Below are positions 36,643-44,435 of a stretch of 64,000 bases of DNA, in pieces. The position numbers and the translations under genes were made by a program. The number at the start of each line of letters is the position of its first letter. Position 1 is the stretch's first letter. The notes beneath the pieces are model-generated. The model was not told the origin of the DNA. It ran no database searches and saw nothing but the letters and a program-made list of their open reading frames with translations. Origin of the DNA: Microterricola viridarii (GTDB lineage: Bacteria; Actinomycetota; Actinomycetes; Actinomycetales; Microbacteriaceae); assembly GCF_001542775.1 (NCBI RefSeq), contig NZ_CP014145.1, positions 2,542,001-2,606,000 of the forward strand, read 5' to 3'.

Positions 36643-36732
36643 GATGACTTACTGCAAAACAGCGAATGAATGCCGACTCCAAGGAGCATATACATGAAGT
36701 CGTCAGATAACTACCCACTCATTAGATGACTT
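36643..36732. promoter_or_regulatory. Repeated GATGACTT motifs in divergent promoter region
   Basis: Three copies of GATGACTT or a one-base variant lie between the aminotransferase and GntR genes: 36643-36650 (direct), 36697-36704 (inverted, AAGTCGTC) and 36725-36732 (direct). The last two form an inverted pair. They are candidate operators for the GntR-type protein. Confidence 0.5.
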
Positions 36733-36741
36733 TCGGGCCGT

Positions 36742-37506
36742 ATGCTGTTCGGTACGTATCACGCCAGCGGCCCAGAACACCAATCGCACAGGAGGCGCAC
36801 CATCAGCGCGATCGACGACGCATTCCACGGCCTGCGGCAGATGATCGCCTCCGGCGAGCTGCAGCCCGGCCAGCAGTTCCCCTCGGAGGCGCAGCTCTGC
36901 GACCGACTCCAGGTCTCTCGCGGATCACTCCGGGAGGGCGTGCGCATGCTCGGCGCTCTCGGTGTGATCGAGTCCAGGCACGGCTCGGGCACCTACGTCT
37001 CGGCGCTGGAGCCGGCCAACATCATCGGGGCGCTCGGACTGACCGTCGGGCTGATGCCGCTCGAGGGGCTGATCGACATGTTCGAGTCGCGGCGCGTGCT
37101 CGAGTCGCACGCAACGGCACAGGCCGCCGCCAACATGACGGATGCCGTGGCCGCCGAGCTGAGCGGCATCCTCGACGCGCTCGAGCTGGCCAGTGAGCAG
37201 GAGCAGGCATCCGACCTGGACGCCCAGTTCCACGAGAAGATCACCGGGCTCGCCAAGAACGCGACGATCGCCGAGTTGCTGCGCGTCTTCCGCTCGCGCT
37301 CCCGCTCGTACCAGCTGTTCGACCTGCCGGCCGGGCCGGACATCAAGGCGCAGAGCGACCACTCGCACCGCGAGATCCTCGCCGCACTGATCGCGCGCGA
37401 CCCCGCGACGGCCGCGACGGCCGCGGCCTCGCACGTGCTGCAGACGGAGCGCTGGGCCAGGGAGCACCGGCCGGCCGCGAAGCCCGGGCCGCTCTCCGCC
37501 GACTGA
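36742..37506 (+). CDS. GntR-family regulator (FadR/FCD type)
   Basis: The 254-residue frame encodes a winged helix (GELQPGQQFPSEAQLCDRLQ, then VSRGSLREGVRMLGALGVI) and an FCD ligand domain (about 95-240). The start is uncertain. The ATG at 36742 would be nearly leaderless. A strong AGGAGG at 36790-36795 sits seven bases before an in-frame ATC at 36802, which could be a rare non-standard start and lies just before the conserved region. The gene is divergent from the aminotransferase/importer operon and probably represses it. Confidence 0.88.
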   Translation: MLFGTYHASGPEHQSHRRRTISAIDDAFHGLRQMIASGELQPGQQFPSEAQLCDRLQVSRGSLREGVRMLGALGVIESRHGSGTYVSALEPANIIGALGLTVGLMPLEGLIDMFESRRVLESHATAQAAANMTDAVAAELSGILDALELASEQEQASDLDAQFHEKITGLAKNATIAELLRVFRSRSRSYQLFDLPAGPDIKAQSDHSHREILAALIARDPATAATAAASHVLQTERWAREHRPAAKPGPLSAD

Positions 37507-37529
37507 CCGAGCTAACGCCGACTGACCGA

Positions 37530-37590
37530 GTTAAAGAAAAGGACCCCTCGCGCACCTCGGTACCACGGCGCTGCCCCGGTTACCCTCGCG
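37530..37590 (-). repeat. Truncated duplicate of SRP RNA 3' part and terminator
   Basis: A 27-base stretch (37530-37556) is identical to 37597-37623, the 3' end of the adjacent SRP RNA with its terminator-like tail. A shared CCCGGTTACCCT follows (37575 onward), but the apical loop is missing. This looks like a partial tandem duplication with no functional RNA core. Confidence 0.7.
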
Positions 37591-37602
37591 GCACCGGTTA
37601 AA

Positions 37603-37692
37603 GAAAAGGACCCCTCGCGCACCCGCCAGAGCCCGGTTACCCTTGCTACGTTTCCGTCCTGGGGGAATTGGCCTGGATGACGCCACGCGAGG
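37603..37692 (-). ncRNA. ffs: Small signal recognition particle RNA (4.5S)
   Basis: Read on the minus strand, the segment has terminal complementary arms CCTCGCG and CGCGAGG. Its apical part is CCAGGACGGAAACGTAGCA, which matches the conserved SRP helix 8: symmetric loop CAGG, GGAA tetraloop and the AGCA side. A short T-rich stretch follows the closing arm. The size of about 90 bases fits bacterial SRP RNA without an Alu domain. End points are approximate. Confidence 0.85.
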
Positions 37693-37827
37693 AGTCGTTC
37701 ACTAGTTTACCGTGTCTGGAGAGCACTCGTTGACACACGCGATTCTGGCCAGCGGCGCCCTCGTGGCAAAAAGCACTCAATCCATCAGATAAGATTCTTT
37801 GAGTTGCTTTCTTTCGAGTCAGCTTCT

Positions 37828-37915
37828 GGAGAATTCGCCTAGTGGCCTATGGCGCACGCTTGGAAAGCGTGTTGGGTGCAAGCCCTCGGGGGTTCGAATC
37901 CCCCATTCTCCGCCA
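37828..37915 (+). tRNA. tRNA-Ser (anticodon GGA)
   Basis: The acceptor arms GGAGAAT and ATTCTCC pair, the anticodon stem CACGC/GCGTG encloses TTGGAAA (anticodon GGA, reading UCC and UCU), and a long variable arm follows, as in serine tRNAs. The T arm contains GTTCGAATC. CCA is encoded at 37913-37915. A hairpin terminator comes a few bases later. Confidence 0.97.
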
Positions 37916-37921
37916 CTGAAA

Positions 37922-37946
37922 CGTCCAACTCCGGTTGGGCGTTTTT
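37922..37946 (+). terminator. Intrinsic terminator after tRNA-Ser
   Basis: The stem CGTCCAAC/GTTGGGCG (with one G-T pair), a TCCG loop and five T follow the tRNA by seven bases. Confidence 0.85.
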
Positions 37947-38017
37947 GGTTTCACCCGCAGGGCACGCGCACAACACCCACACGCGGCGCCCGAATCCCCC
38001 ACGCTCCGCCACTGAAA

Positions 38018-38042
38018 CGCCCAACTCCGGTTGGGCGTTTTT
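38018..38042 (+). terminator. Second copy of the tRNA-Ser terminator
   Basis: The perfect stem CGCCCAAC/GTTGGGCG with a TCCG loop and five T belongs to the duplicated segment. Bases 38068-38339 after it hold no gene I can support. Confidence 0.8.
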
Positions 38043-38339
38043 GGTTTCACCCGCAGGGCACACGCAGGGCACACGACGACGCTCCGGCGGGGCAACCTCG
38101 CAAGGCATCGCAAGCGGCTGAACATCCTTTTGTTTGAGTGTTCGGCCGTTTTTCCGGTCCAGCGGTGGCGGCACGGCACACTGGCCGGGCCAGTTCGCAT
38201 TTTCCTCAACTTTCATCGGCGACTCCCACAGCCGGGGTAGAGCCGCAGATCTACAAGGAAATATGGCTGACCACGAGCGCAATCATGCTCCCCGCATTGC
38301 CGGTATCCTGCGTCGATTGTTCCTCCGAAGTTCATCCGG

Positions 38340-38975
38340 ATGTGTCCCCGCCCGCCACCCAGTGATGCGCTCGGCACCGATCGGCAATACGCTCAAAGGT
38401 ATGCACGGGGGACTGCAGGCGATGGCGCGCGCGCCGAGGGGGCGGACGAGGTCGTCCTGAGACCCCGCGAACAGGTGTTCACGCAATCTGGCCTGGCCAT
38501 CCTCGCACTGCTCATCCCGATCTTCGCCGTGCTCTACTGGCTGACGATCCCTTCTGGCGGCTGGCTCATCGTGGTGCTGTTCAAGCTGATCGTCATCGCC
38601 GTCATCGCCCGTTTCGTCCTGATTTATCACCAGGCCGGCGTCTTCGTCTCACCGGTGGGAGTACGCGAGAGCGGCTTCACGGGCCTCCGTCGGCAGATTC
38701 ACGCAAACGAGATCGAGTCGCTTCTGCTCGTGTCGATGTACAGCGGCCTCACCGTCGACGTGGAGGAACACCTGTTCGTCATTGGGCACGACGGCCGCAC
38801 CCTGCTGCGGATGCGGGCCCGCTACTGGTCGCACGATGCCATCGGCCGAGTGATCGATACCCTCGACGTTCCTGCCACGATCATCAGAGACCCACAGACG
38901 ATCAACGAGTTCCGGCGCGAGCATTCGAAGTTGTTGTTCTGGTTCGAACGCCGGCCGCGGCGCAGCCGCCGCTGA
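38340..38975 (+). CDS. Membrane protein of unknown function
   Basis: I do not recognise this family. The frame of up to 211 residues has a polar N-terminal part (about 1-45), two adjacent membrane spans (about 48-70 and 74-94), then a cytoplasmic region of about 115 residues. The strand-rich pattern of that region (RQIHANEIESLLLV, TVDVEEHLFVIGHDGRTLLRMR) recalls PH-like domains. The tail is Arg-rich. The start is uncertain: the ATG at 38340 has a weak ribosome site and the first 40 residues look poorly conserved. Confidence 0.7.
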   Translation: MCPRPPPSDALGTDRQYAQRYARGTAGDGARAEGADEVVLRPREQVFTQSGLAILALLIPIFAVLYWLTIPSGGWLIVVLFKLIVIAVIARFVLIYHQAGVFVSPVGVRESGFTGLRRQIHANEIESLLLVSMYSGLTVDVEEHLFVIGHDGRTLLRMRARYWSHDAIGRVIDTLDVPATIIRDPQTINEFRREHSKLLFWFERRPRRSRR

Positions 38976-39010
38976 CCCGCGACTCCCCCACACCCGACAC
39001 GAAGAGCTCC

Positions 39011-39874
39011 ATGACCACTGACTGCGCATCGGCGCCTCTAGAGGACTACCTTGAGCGCTGGTCCGCCCGACCGGCCGGGCAGGCCTTCGCCACGGCATCC
39101 AGCATTCTGCAGCCCGTGCTCTGGACGCCGGCGTCCCGCGAAACGCCACTGCCCGCCATGCTGAAGCTCGCGAGAGCGGGCGCGGCCGGCGACGAGGAAC
39201 GTGCAGGTTTCGCGCTGCAGCTGTGGTGGAACGGCGACGGCGCGGCGCTCGTCTACGAGCACGACACCGACGCGGTGCTTCTGGAGCGGGCGCAGGGGCC
39301 ACGCTCGCTGGCCGCGATGGCGTCCCGCACTGCGGCGGATGACGACCACTCCCTGCGTGTGCTCTGCCAGAGCGTCGCCGGCCTGCATCGGCCGCGGTCG
39401 GCGCCACTGCCGCCACTCGTTCCGTTAGAGGACTGGTTCGCCGAGCTGTTTGAGCACGCGGAAGAGTGGGGCAGCGTTTACCTGCGCGGGGCCGACCTCG
39501 CGGCCGAGTTGCTGGACGGTCCCGGCGAGTCGGTGGTGCTGCACGGCGACGTGCACCACGGCAACGTGCTCGACTTCGGCACCCGCGGCTGGCTCGCCAT
39601 CGATCCCAAGGCACTCATCGGTGCGTCAGAGTTCGACTACGCCAACATGCTCTGCAACCCCGTGCCCGCGCACGCCGCCGAGCCGGAACGGTTGGCCAGG
39701 CGCGTGCAGACGGTCGCGCTGGCATCCGGGATCCCGGTCGGCACCCTGCTGCGCTGGGTCATCGCCTGGACGGCGCTGTCAGCCACCTGGCATCGCACCG
39801 GCGGCGACACCGCCGCGGCTGCGCGCACGTTGGCCATCGGTGACACGGCGACCCGCCTGCTGCTCGAGGTCTAA
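39011..39874 (+). CDS. Aminoglycoside/hydroxyurea resistance kinase-like (APH(6) family)
   Basis: The 287-residue protein has the small-molecule kinase active site HGDVHHGNVLDF (about 177-188) and the metal-binding DPKALIG (about 199-205) typical of streptomycin 6-phosphotransferase and hydroxyurea kinase. It would phosphorylate a sugar-like or hydroxamate substrate with ATP. Many chromosomal members have no proven resistance role. It lies 36 bp after the membrane protein and is convergent with a GNAT gene. Confidence 0.82.
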   Translation: MTTDCASAPLEDYLERWSARPAGQAFATASSILQPVLWTPASRETPLPAMLKLARAGAAGDEERAGFALQLWWNGDGAALVYEHDTDAVLLERAQGPRSLAAMASRTAADDDHSLRVLCQSVAGLHRPRSAPLPPLVPLEDWFAELFEHAEEWGSVYLRGADLAAELLDGPGESVVLHGDVHHGNVLDFGTRGWLAIDPKALIGASEFDYANMLCNPVPAHAAEPERLARRVQTVALASGIPVGTLLRWVIAWTALSATWHRTGGDTAAAARTLAIGDTATRLLLEV

Positions 39875-39886
39875 CGGGGCGCCGAG

Positions 39887-40498
39887 CTAACGGCCAGTGG
39901 AAATGCCGACCAACGGGGCATCGGCGCTGCTGGCGGCCAGCGGCCGGAAGCCGAGCCGGGCGTAGAAGGCGGCGGCCCCGGTGTTGTGCGGCGAGTAGGC
40001 CAGGTGCAGGCCGGGAACCCCGCGCTCGCGCAGGGTACCGAGCAGGCCGTCGATCAGCACCCGGCCGAGGCCCTGGCCTTGCGCCTCCGGCAGCAAATCG
40101 ATGTGCAGGTGCGCCGGGTAGGCGTCGAGTTCGGCGATGAGGAGCTTCTCTGGGTGCAGTCCGGCCGCGATGACGCCGGCCTCTGCCGCGTCCTTCGGAT
40201 GCCCGGCGTAGCGCGCCGTGAAGTCGGGCAGCCAGTGCTGCCGGTGCCAGCGCACGTAGTCGGCGGTGTCGGCCACGCCGATCAGGTATCCGACAGCCTG
40301 GTCGCCGTCCGCCGCCCCGGTCGAGACGATGGTGACAAGTTCCGGCGCGTACTCCAGGTACGGCCCGGCGTAGACATCGGGCATCAGATCGTCGGTGCTG
40401 TACTGACCGCGTGCGTCGCCGCCGGCGTCGGCCGTGCGCACACAGATGTCGTAGACGGCGGCGCGGTCACTCGGGCGGTAGGGGCGGATCTCCAGCAT
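39887..40498 (-). CDS. GNAT-family N-acetyltransferase
   Basis: The 203-residue protein has the acetyl-CoA loop PEAQGQGLGRVLID (about 138-151) preceded by LHIDLLP. The C-terminal NTGAAAFYARLGFRPL is standard for GNATs. The N-terminal region (RPSDRAAVYDICVRTADAG) resembles acetyltransferases found near glycosidases, but the substrate is unknown. Confidence 0.88.
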   Translation of the reverse strand: MLEIRPYRPSDRAAVYDICVRTADAGGDARGQYSTDDLMPDVYAGPYLEYAPELVTIVSTGAADGDQAVGYLIGVADTADYVRWHRQHWLPDFTARYAGHPKDAAEAGVIAAGLHPEKLLIAELDAYPAHLHIDLLPEAQGQGLGRVLIDGLLGTLRERGVPGLHLAYSPHNTGAAAFYARLGFRPLAASSADAPLVGISTGR

Positions 40499-40528
40499 GT
40501 GACCATTCTCGCGTGCCGGCGCACGGCT

Positions 40529-42319
40529 CTAACGCCGTTTGCGGGTTCCGAAGATGCCGCCGATCACCGCGGTGAGCACCGACTTCGTCGCCGTGGAGCC
40601 CAGCACCTCCTCGAGCACCGTCTTCTGCTGCTTCGTGGAGCGCGCCGTTCCAGAGGTCTTCTTCATCAGCCGGTCGTACTCGGCCTGCGACTTCTTCTCA
40701 GCCGCGGCCTGCGCCGCAGCCTGGTCCGCCGCCTGCTGGGCGGCGTCGGCTGCCGCCGCGGCGGTCGCCAGCTTGCGGGTGAGGATCTCCCGCGCGGAGT
40801 CACGGTCCAGGGCAGTGCCGTATTTGGGAAGCAACGGGGATGCCGCGACCACGGCGTCGATGGCGGCATCCGGCGACGGCGACATCGAGCCCTGCGGGGC
40901 GCGCAGCCGGGTCCAGGCGACGGGGCTCGGCGCGCCCTTCTCGTTCATGACGGTGACGATCGCCTCCCCGGTGCCGAGCGTGGTGAGCACCTCGGCCAGG
41001 TCGTAGCCGGAGTTCGGATAGGTCGAGACGGTGGCGCGGAGGGCTTTGGCGTCATCCGGGGTGAAGGCGCGCAGCTGGTGCTGCACACGGGAGCCGAGCT
41101 GGGCCAGCACGTCGCCCGGCACGTCTTTCGGGGTCTGCGTGACGAAGAAGATGCCGACGCCCTTAGAGCGGATCAGCCGCACCGTCTGGGTGATCTGGGC
41201 GAGGAAGTCCTTGGATGCATCGGCGAACAGAAGGTGCGCCTCGTCGAAGAAGAACACCAGCTTCGGCTTGTCGAGATCGCCGACCTCTGGCAGATCGTTG
41301 AATAGGTCGGCCAGCAGCCACATCAGGAAGGTGGAGTAGAGCGCCGGCTTGTCTTGCACGCCGGGCACCTCGAGCAGGCTGATCACGCCTTTTCCCTCGG
41401 CCGTCGTGCGCAGAAACTCGGCGGTGTCGATCTCTGGCTCACCGAAGAAGACATCGGCGCCCTGGTCCGCGAAGGTAATGAGCTCGCGCAGGATGACACC
41501 GACGGTCGCGCTGGAGAGACCGCCCAGGTCTTTCAGCTCGGCCTTGCCGTCGTCACTGGTCAGATAGCTGAGCACGGCGCGCAGGTCGGTCAGGTCGAGC
41601 AGTGGCAGGCCGGACTTCTCGGCGTAGTGGAAGACGAGGCCGAGGCTGGATTCCTGCGTGTTGTTCAGGCCGAGCACCTTGCTGAGCAACACGGGCCCGA
41701 AACCGGTGACGGTGGCGCGGATCGGCACGCCCCTGCCCACGCCGCCGAGCGAGAAGTACTCGACGGGGAACTGGTCAGGGGTCCAGTCCTGGCCGATTCC
41801 GGCCGTGCGGGCCAGCAGCTTGGGGTTGGCCTCGCCGGCGGTCGCGATGCCGGAGAGGTCGCCCTTGATGTCGGCGGCGAACACCGCGACGCCATGGCTG
41901 GAGAGCTGCTCTGCCAGCATCTGCAGGGTGCGGGTCTTGCCGGTTCCGGTGGCGCCGGCGACCAGGCCGTGCCGGTTGGTCATGGCGAGCGGGATCCGCA
42001 CGGGAACGTCGGGCAGGGCCTCGCCATTCACCAGTGCGCCCATCTCGAGCGCCACCCCCTCGAACGCGTAACCGGACCGGATGGTTTCCACGTGTCCGGG
42101 GTCCAGCGGGCCGGATGCCGCCGGCACCCCGCTGGTTGAGACGGGCACCGCTGCCGGAGCCGGTGCCGCGGCCTGCGCGGCCTCGGCCGCCGCGAGCGCG
42201 GCCGCTGCGGCGTCCTGGGCCTTCTTGATCGCCTCCTCGGCCTGGGCCTGCAACACCCGGGCCGCCTCGGCGGCTTCGGCCGCGGCACTCTGCGCCGCGG
42301 CAACTGCGTCATCCGTCAT
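40529..42319 (-). CDS. HerA-like ATPase (DUF853 type)
   Basis: The 596-residue cytoplasmic ATPase begins with an Ala-rich coiled coil (about 1-60). Walker A GATGTGKTRTLQML follows (about 122-135), with Walker B FFFDEAHLLFAD (about 350) and FFVTQTPKDVP. The C-terminal half has another Ala-rich helix and a short basic tail. Relatives (YjgR) are linked to DNA-translocase-like ATPases, but their role in cells is not settled. No nuclease partner such as NurA is adjacent, so it is not a canonical HerA-NurA pair. Confidence 0.85.
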   Translation of the reverse strand: MTDDAVAAAQSAAAEAAEAARVLQAQAEEAIKKAQDAAAAALAAAEAAQAAAPAPAAVPVSTSGVPAASGPLDPGHVETIRSGYAFEGVALEMGALVNGEALPDVPVRIPLAMTNRHGLVAGATGTGKTRTLQMLAEQLSSHGVAVFAADIKGDLSGIATAGEANPKLLARTAGIGQDWTPDQFPVEYFSLGGVGRGVPIRATVTGFGPVLLSKVLGLNNTQESSLGLVFHYAEKSGLPLLDLTDLRAVLSYLTSDDGKAELKDLGGLSSATVGVILRELITFADQGADVFFGEPEIDTAEFLRTTAEGKGVISLLEVPGVQDKPALYSTFLMWLLADLFNDLPEVGDLDKPKLVFFFDEAHLLFADASKDFLAQITQTVRLIRSKGVGIFFVTQTPKDVPGDVLAQLGSRVQHQLRAFTPDDAKALRATVSTYPNSGYDLAEVLTTLGTGEAIVTVMNEKGAPSPVAWTRLRAPQGSMSPSPDAAIDAVVAASPLLPKYGTALDRDSAREILTRKLATAAAAADAAQQAADQAAAQAAAEKKSQAEYDRLMKKTSGTARSTKQQKTVLEEVLGSTATKSVLTAVIGGIFGTRKRR

Positions 42320-42365
42320 GGCCTGGTGCCTTCCTCGTCGAAACGGCGGGTGCTGGTGCGGTCGG

Positions 42366-43691
42366 TTAGACCGCGGGGGTGCGCTCTTCGAGGCCCCAGG
42401 ACTGGCCGTAGCCGCCCTGCTCGAGCGGGCGGGCCATCAGCTCGAGGAAGGGCGCGGCGTCGAACGCCTCGGGGCCGAGCACCCCGCTGCCCTGCCAGAC
42501 GCCGGTGGCGAGCAATTCGAGCGCGATCACCGGGTTCATCGCCGTCTGCCAGACCACGCACTGGGCGTCGTACTCGCGCATCGTCCATTCGTTGTCGCTC
42601 ACGTGGTAGAGGTAGACCTCGCGCGGCGCCCCGTCGGTGCCGGTCCCGGTCACCCAGACACCCGCACAGGTCTTACCGGTCATCTGCGGGCCGATGCTGG
42701 CCGGGTCGGGCAGTGCCGCGGCGACCACGTCGCGAGGCGCGACCTCGACCGGTCCACGGATGCCGGCGGCATCCGCCCCGCGCACGCGCAGCGGAACGGT
42801 GGAGTCCAGGCCGAGCAGGTGCAGCGTCTTCAGCACGCCGATGAACTCGGCGCCGAGCCCGTACTTGAAGGTGACCCGCTTGGCGTCGAGCCAGCGCGGC
42901 ATCAGCAGCACCTCCTCGTGCTCGACGTTGACGCACTCGACGGGGCCGATCCCCTCCGGGAAGACGAAGACCTCGGGTTCGGAGAACGGCGGGGTGGTGA
43001 ACCAGCCCTCCTCTTTCTGCCAGATCACGGGCGGGTTCAGGCATTCCTCGATCGTGGTCCAGATTGAGAAGGAGGGCGCGAAGATCTCGTTGCCCTCCTC
43101 GTCGCGCACGACGAGGTTGGCGCCGTCGCGGGTGCCGAGCTCGTCGATCTCGCTGAACAGGTGGTCGCTGGCGTAGCGGGCGAAGACGTCGCTCAAGCCG
43201 GGCTCGACGCCCATGCCGACGAGGGCGAGCTGGCCCTGCTTCTGCCAGTCGGGTGCCTGCGCGAACTGGTCATCGCCGAGCTTGACGCCGGTCTGGTTGT
43301 GCGGGTCGGTGGGGTGCGGCTCGCTCAGGCTCATCGCCATGTCGAGGTAGTTCGCGCCGGCCGCGAGCGCCCCGGCGAAGATCGTCGGCACGAACTTGGG
43401 CTCGACCGCATTCATGACGTGGGTGATGCGGTGTTCGCGCACGAGCGACTCGACGGCGTAGGGGTCGGAGGCGTCGATCTGCTCGGCCAGGAAACGGCCG
43501 GCGGCCTCCGCGCCCTGCCGGGCGGCGACCGCGGCGACGGTGCGCTCCGCGCGGGCCTCATCGAAGTCGCTGACAACGATCAGCTCGTAGAAATTGCGGC
43601 GGGCCGCGATCTTGGCGATGGCGTCGCCCACTCCCCCCGCGCCGACCAGGAGAATTCGCATGCCGCCCGTGACCACAGTGTCATCGCTCAT
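42366..43691 (-). CDS. Saccharopine dehydrogenase-family oxidoreductase
   Basis: The 441-residue protein has an N-terminal Rossmann motif VGAGGVGDAIAKIAA (about 16-30) and NAVEPKFVPTIFAGALAAG. Its C-terminal domain is of the Sacchrp_dh_C type, with YHVSDNEWTMREYDAQCVVWQTA. It may reduce or oxidise an amino-acid-like imine such as in lysine or polyamine (carboxynorspermidine-type) metabolism. The neighbours give no further hint. A start 30 bp further in is possible. Confidence 0.83.
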   Translation of the reverse strand: MSDDTVVTGGMRILLVGAGGVGDAIAKIAARRNFYELIVVSDFDEARAERTVAAVAARQGAEAAGRFLAEQIDASDPYAVESLVREHRITHVMNAVEPKFVPTIFAGALAAGANYLDMAMSLSEPHPTDPHNQTGVKLGDDQFAQAPDWQKQGQLALVGMGVEPGLSDVFARYASDHLFSEIDELGTRDGANLVVRDEEGNEIFAPSFSIWTTIEECLNPPVIWQKEEGWFTTPPFSEPEVFVFPEGIGPVECVNVEHEEVLLMPRWLDAKRVTFKYGLGAEFIGVLKTLHLLGLDSTVPLRVRGADAAGIRGPVEVAPRDVVAAALPDPASIGPQMTGKTCAGVWVTGTGTDGAPREVYLYHVSDNEWTMREYDAQCVVWQTAMNPVIALELLATGVWQGSGVLGPEAFDAAPFLELMARPLEQGGYGQSWGLEERTPAV

Positions 43692-43729
43692 GCTCCGACG
43701 TTAGCGTGTGGCGCCGCCCAGCTCTAGGG

Positions 43730-44410
43730 TCAGTCCGGCGTCTGCGCCTGGGGTCGCGCCCGCCGCTCCGCCTCCAGCCAGCGGGCGGTGAACGCCCAGA
43801 GCACGAGCACGACTCCGGCGCCGATGAGCGCGCCGCCGACGGTGTCGCTCAGCCAGTGCGCGCCGAGCAGCGTGCGGCTCCACGCCATCAGCAGCACGTA
43901 GGCGACGCCGACGACGCGCACCCACACCAGCGGGAACAGCACCGCGAACGTCACGGCGATCACGGCGGCGTTCGCCGTGTGCCCAGACGGGAACGAGCCG
44001 TAATCGGAGTGCACCAGGATGTCCTCCGGCCGCGCCCGGCCGAAGAGGTGTTTGAGCACCTGCACGCCGAGCGTGCCGAGGAGGGCCGCCGCGGCGGAGA
44101 ACAGCGCCGCCCAGGGTCGCCGCAGGAAGAGCAGCAGCCCGACGATGGAGAGCGGCACCACCAGCACCGCGACGAAGCCGCCGCCGAAAGAGTTGAGGAA
44201 CAGCGCGAGACCCTCGGTGAACGGAGAGCGCGTCGAGATCATGAAGCTCTGCCAGGCCGCGTCGATCGCGAGCGGTGCGCCGCCGTTCAGCAGCGTGATG
44301 CCCGCACCGAGCAGCACCGCCAACACGATTGCCGTGACACCGGCGACCAACGGCCAGCGTCTGGGGGTGTGTTTGGGGGCGTGGGTGCGGATGCCGCTCG
44401 CTGCCGTCAT
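43730..44410 (-). CDS. PAP2-family membrane phosphatase
   Basis: The 226-residue protein has six membrane spans. It carries the three phosphatase motifs in order: KHLFGRARP (about 113-121), FPSGHT (about 132) and SRTLLGAHWLSD (about 178-189). It likely removes phosphate from a lipid such as phosphatidic acid or undecaprenyl pyrophosphate on the outer membrane face. Confidence 0.92.
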   Translation of the reverse strand: MTAASGIRTHAPKHTPRRWPLVAGVTAIVLAVLLGAGITLLNGGAPLAIDAAWQSFMISTRSPFTEGLALFLNSFGGGFVAVLVVPLSIVGLLLFLRRPWAALFSAAAALLGTLGVQVLKHLFGRARPEDILVHSDYGSFPSGHTANAAVIAVTFAVLFPLVWVRVVGVAYVLLMAWSRTLLGAHWLSDTVGGALIGAGVVLVLWAFTARWLEAERRARPQAQTPD

Positions 44411-44435
44411 GGACCAACGCTATCGCGGGCGTCGC

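Larger units (their letters stand above)
37895..38065 (+). repeat. Direct repeat: tRNA-Ser 3' end plus terminator, two copies
   Basis: About 75 bases at 37895-37969 recur at 37991-38065 with few changes, offset by 96 bp. The first copy is the real 3' end of the tRNA and its terminator. In the second, the tRNA end reads CGAATCCCCCACGCTCCGCC without the rest of the tRNA. Confidence 0.85.

Noticed and set aside
37916..37990. Integrated mobile element at tRNA-Ser
   Set aside because: Only 75 bp separate the two tRNA-end copies and no integrase is present, so at most it is a scar.
38262..38460. Small 65-codon gene before the membrane protein
   Set aside because: It has an AAGGA-type ribosome site but overlaps the membrane-protein frame and shows no recognisable feature; kept only as a possible alternative.
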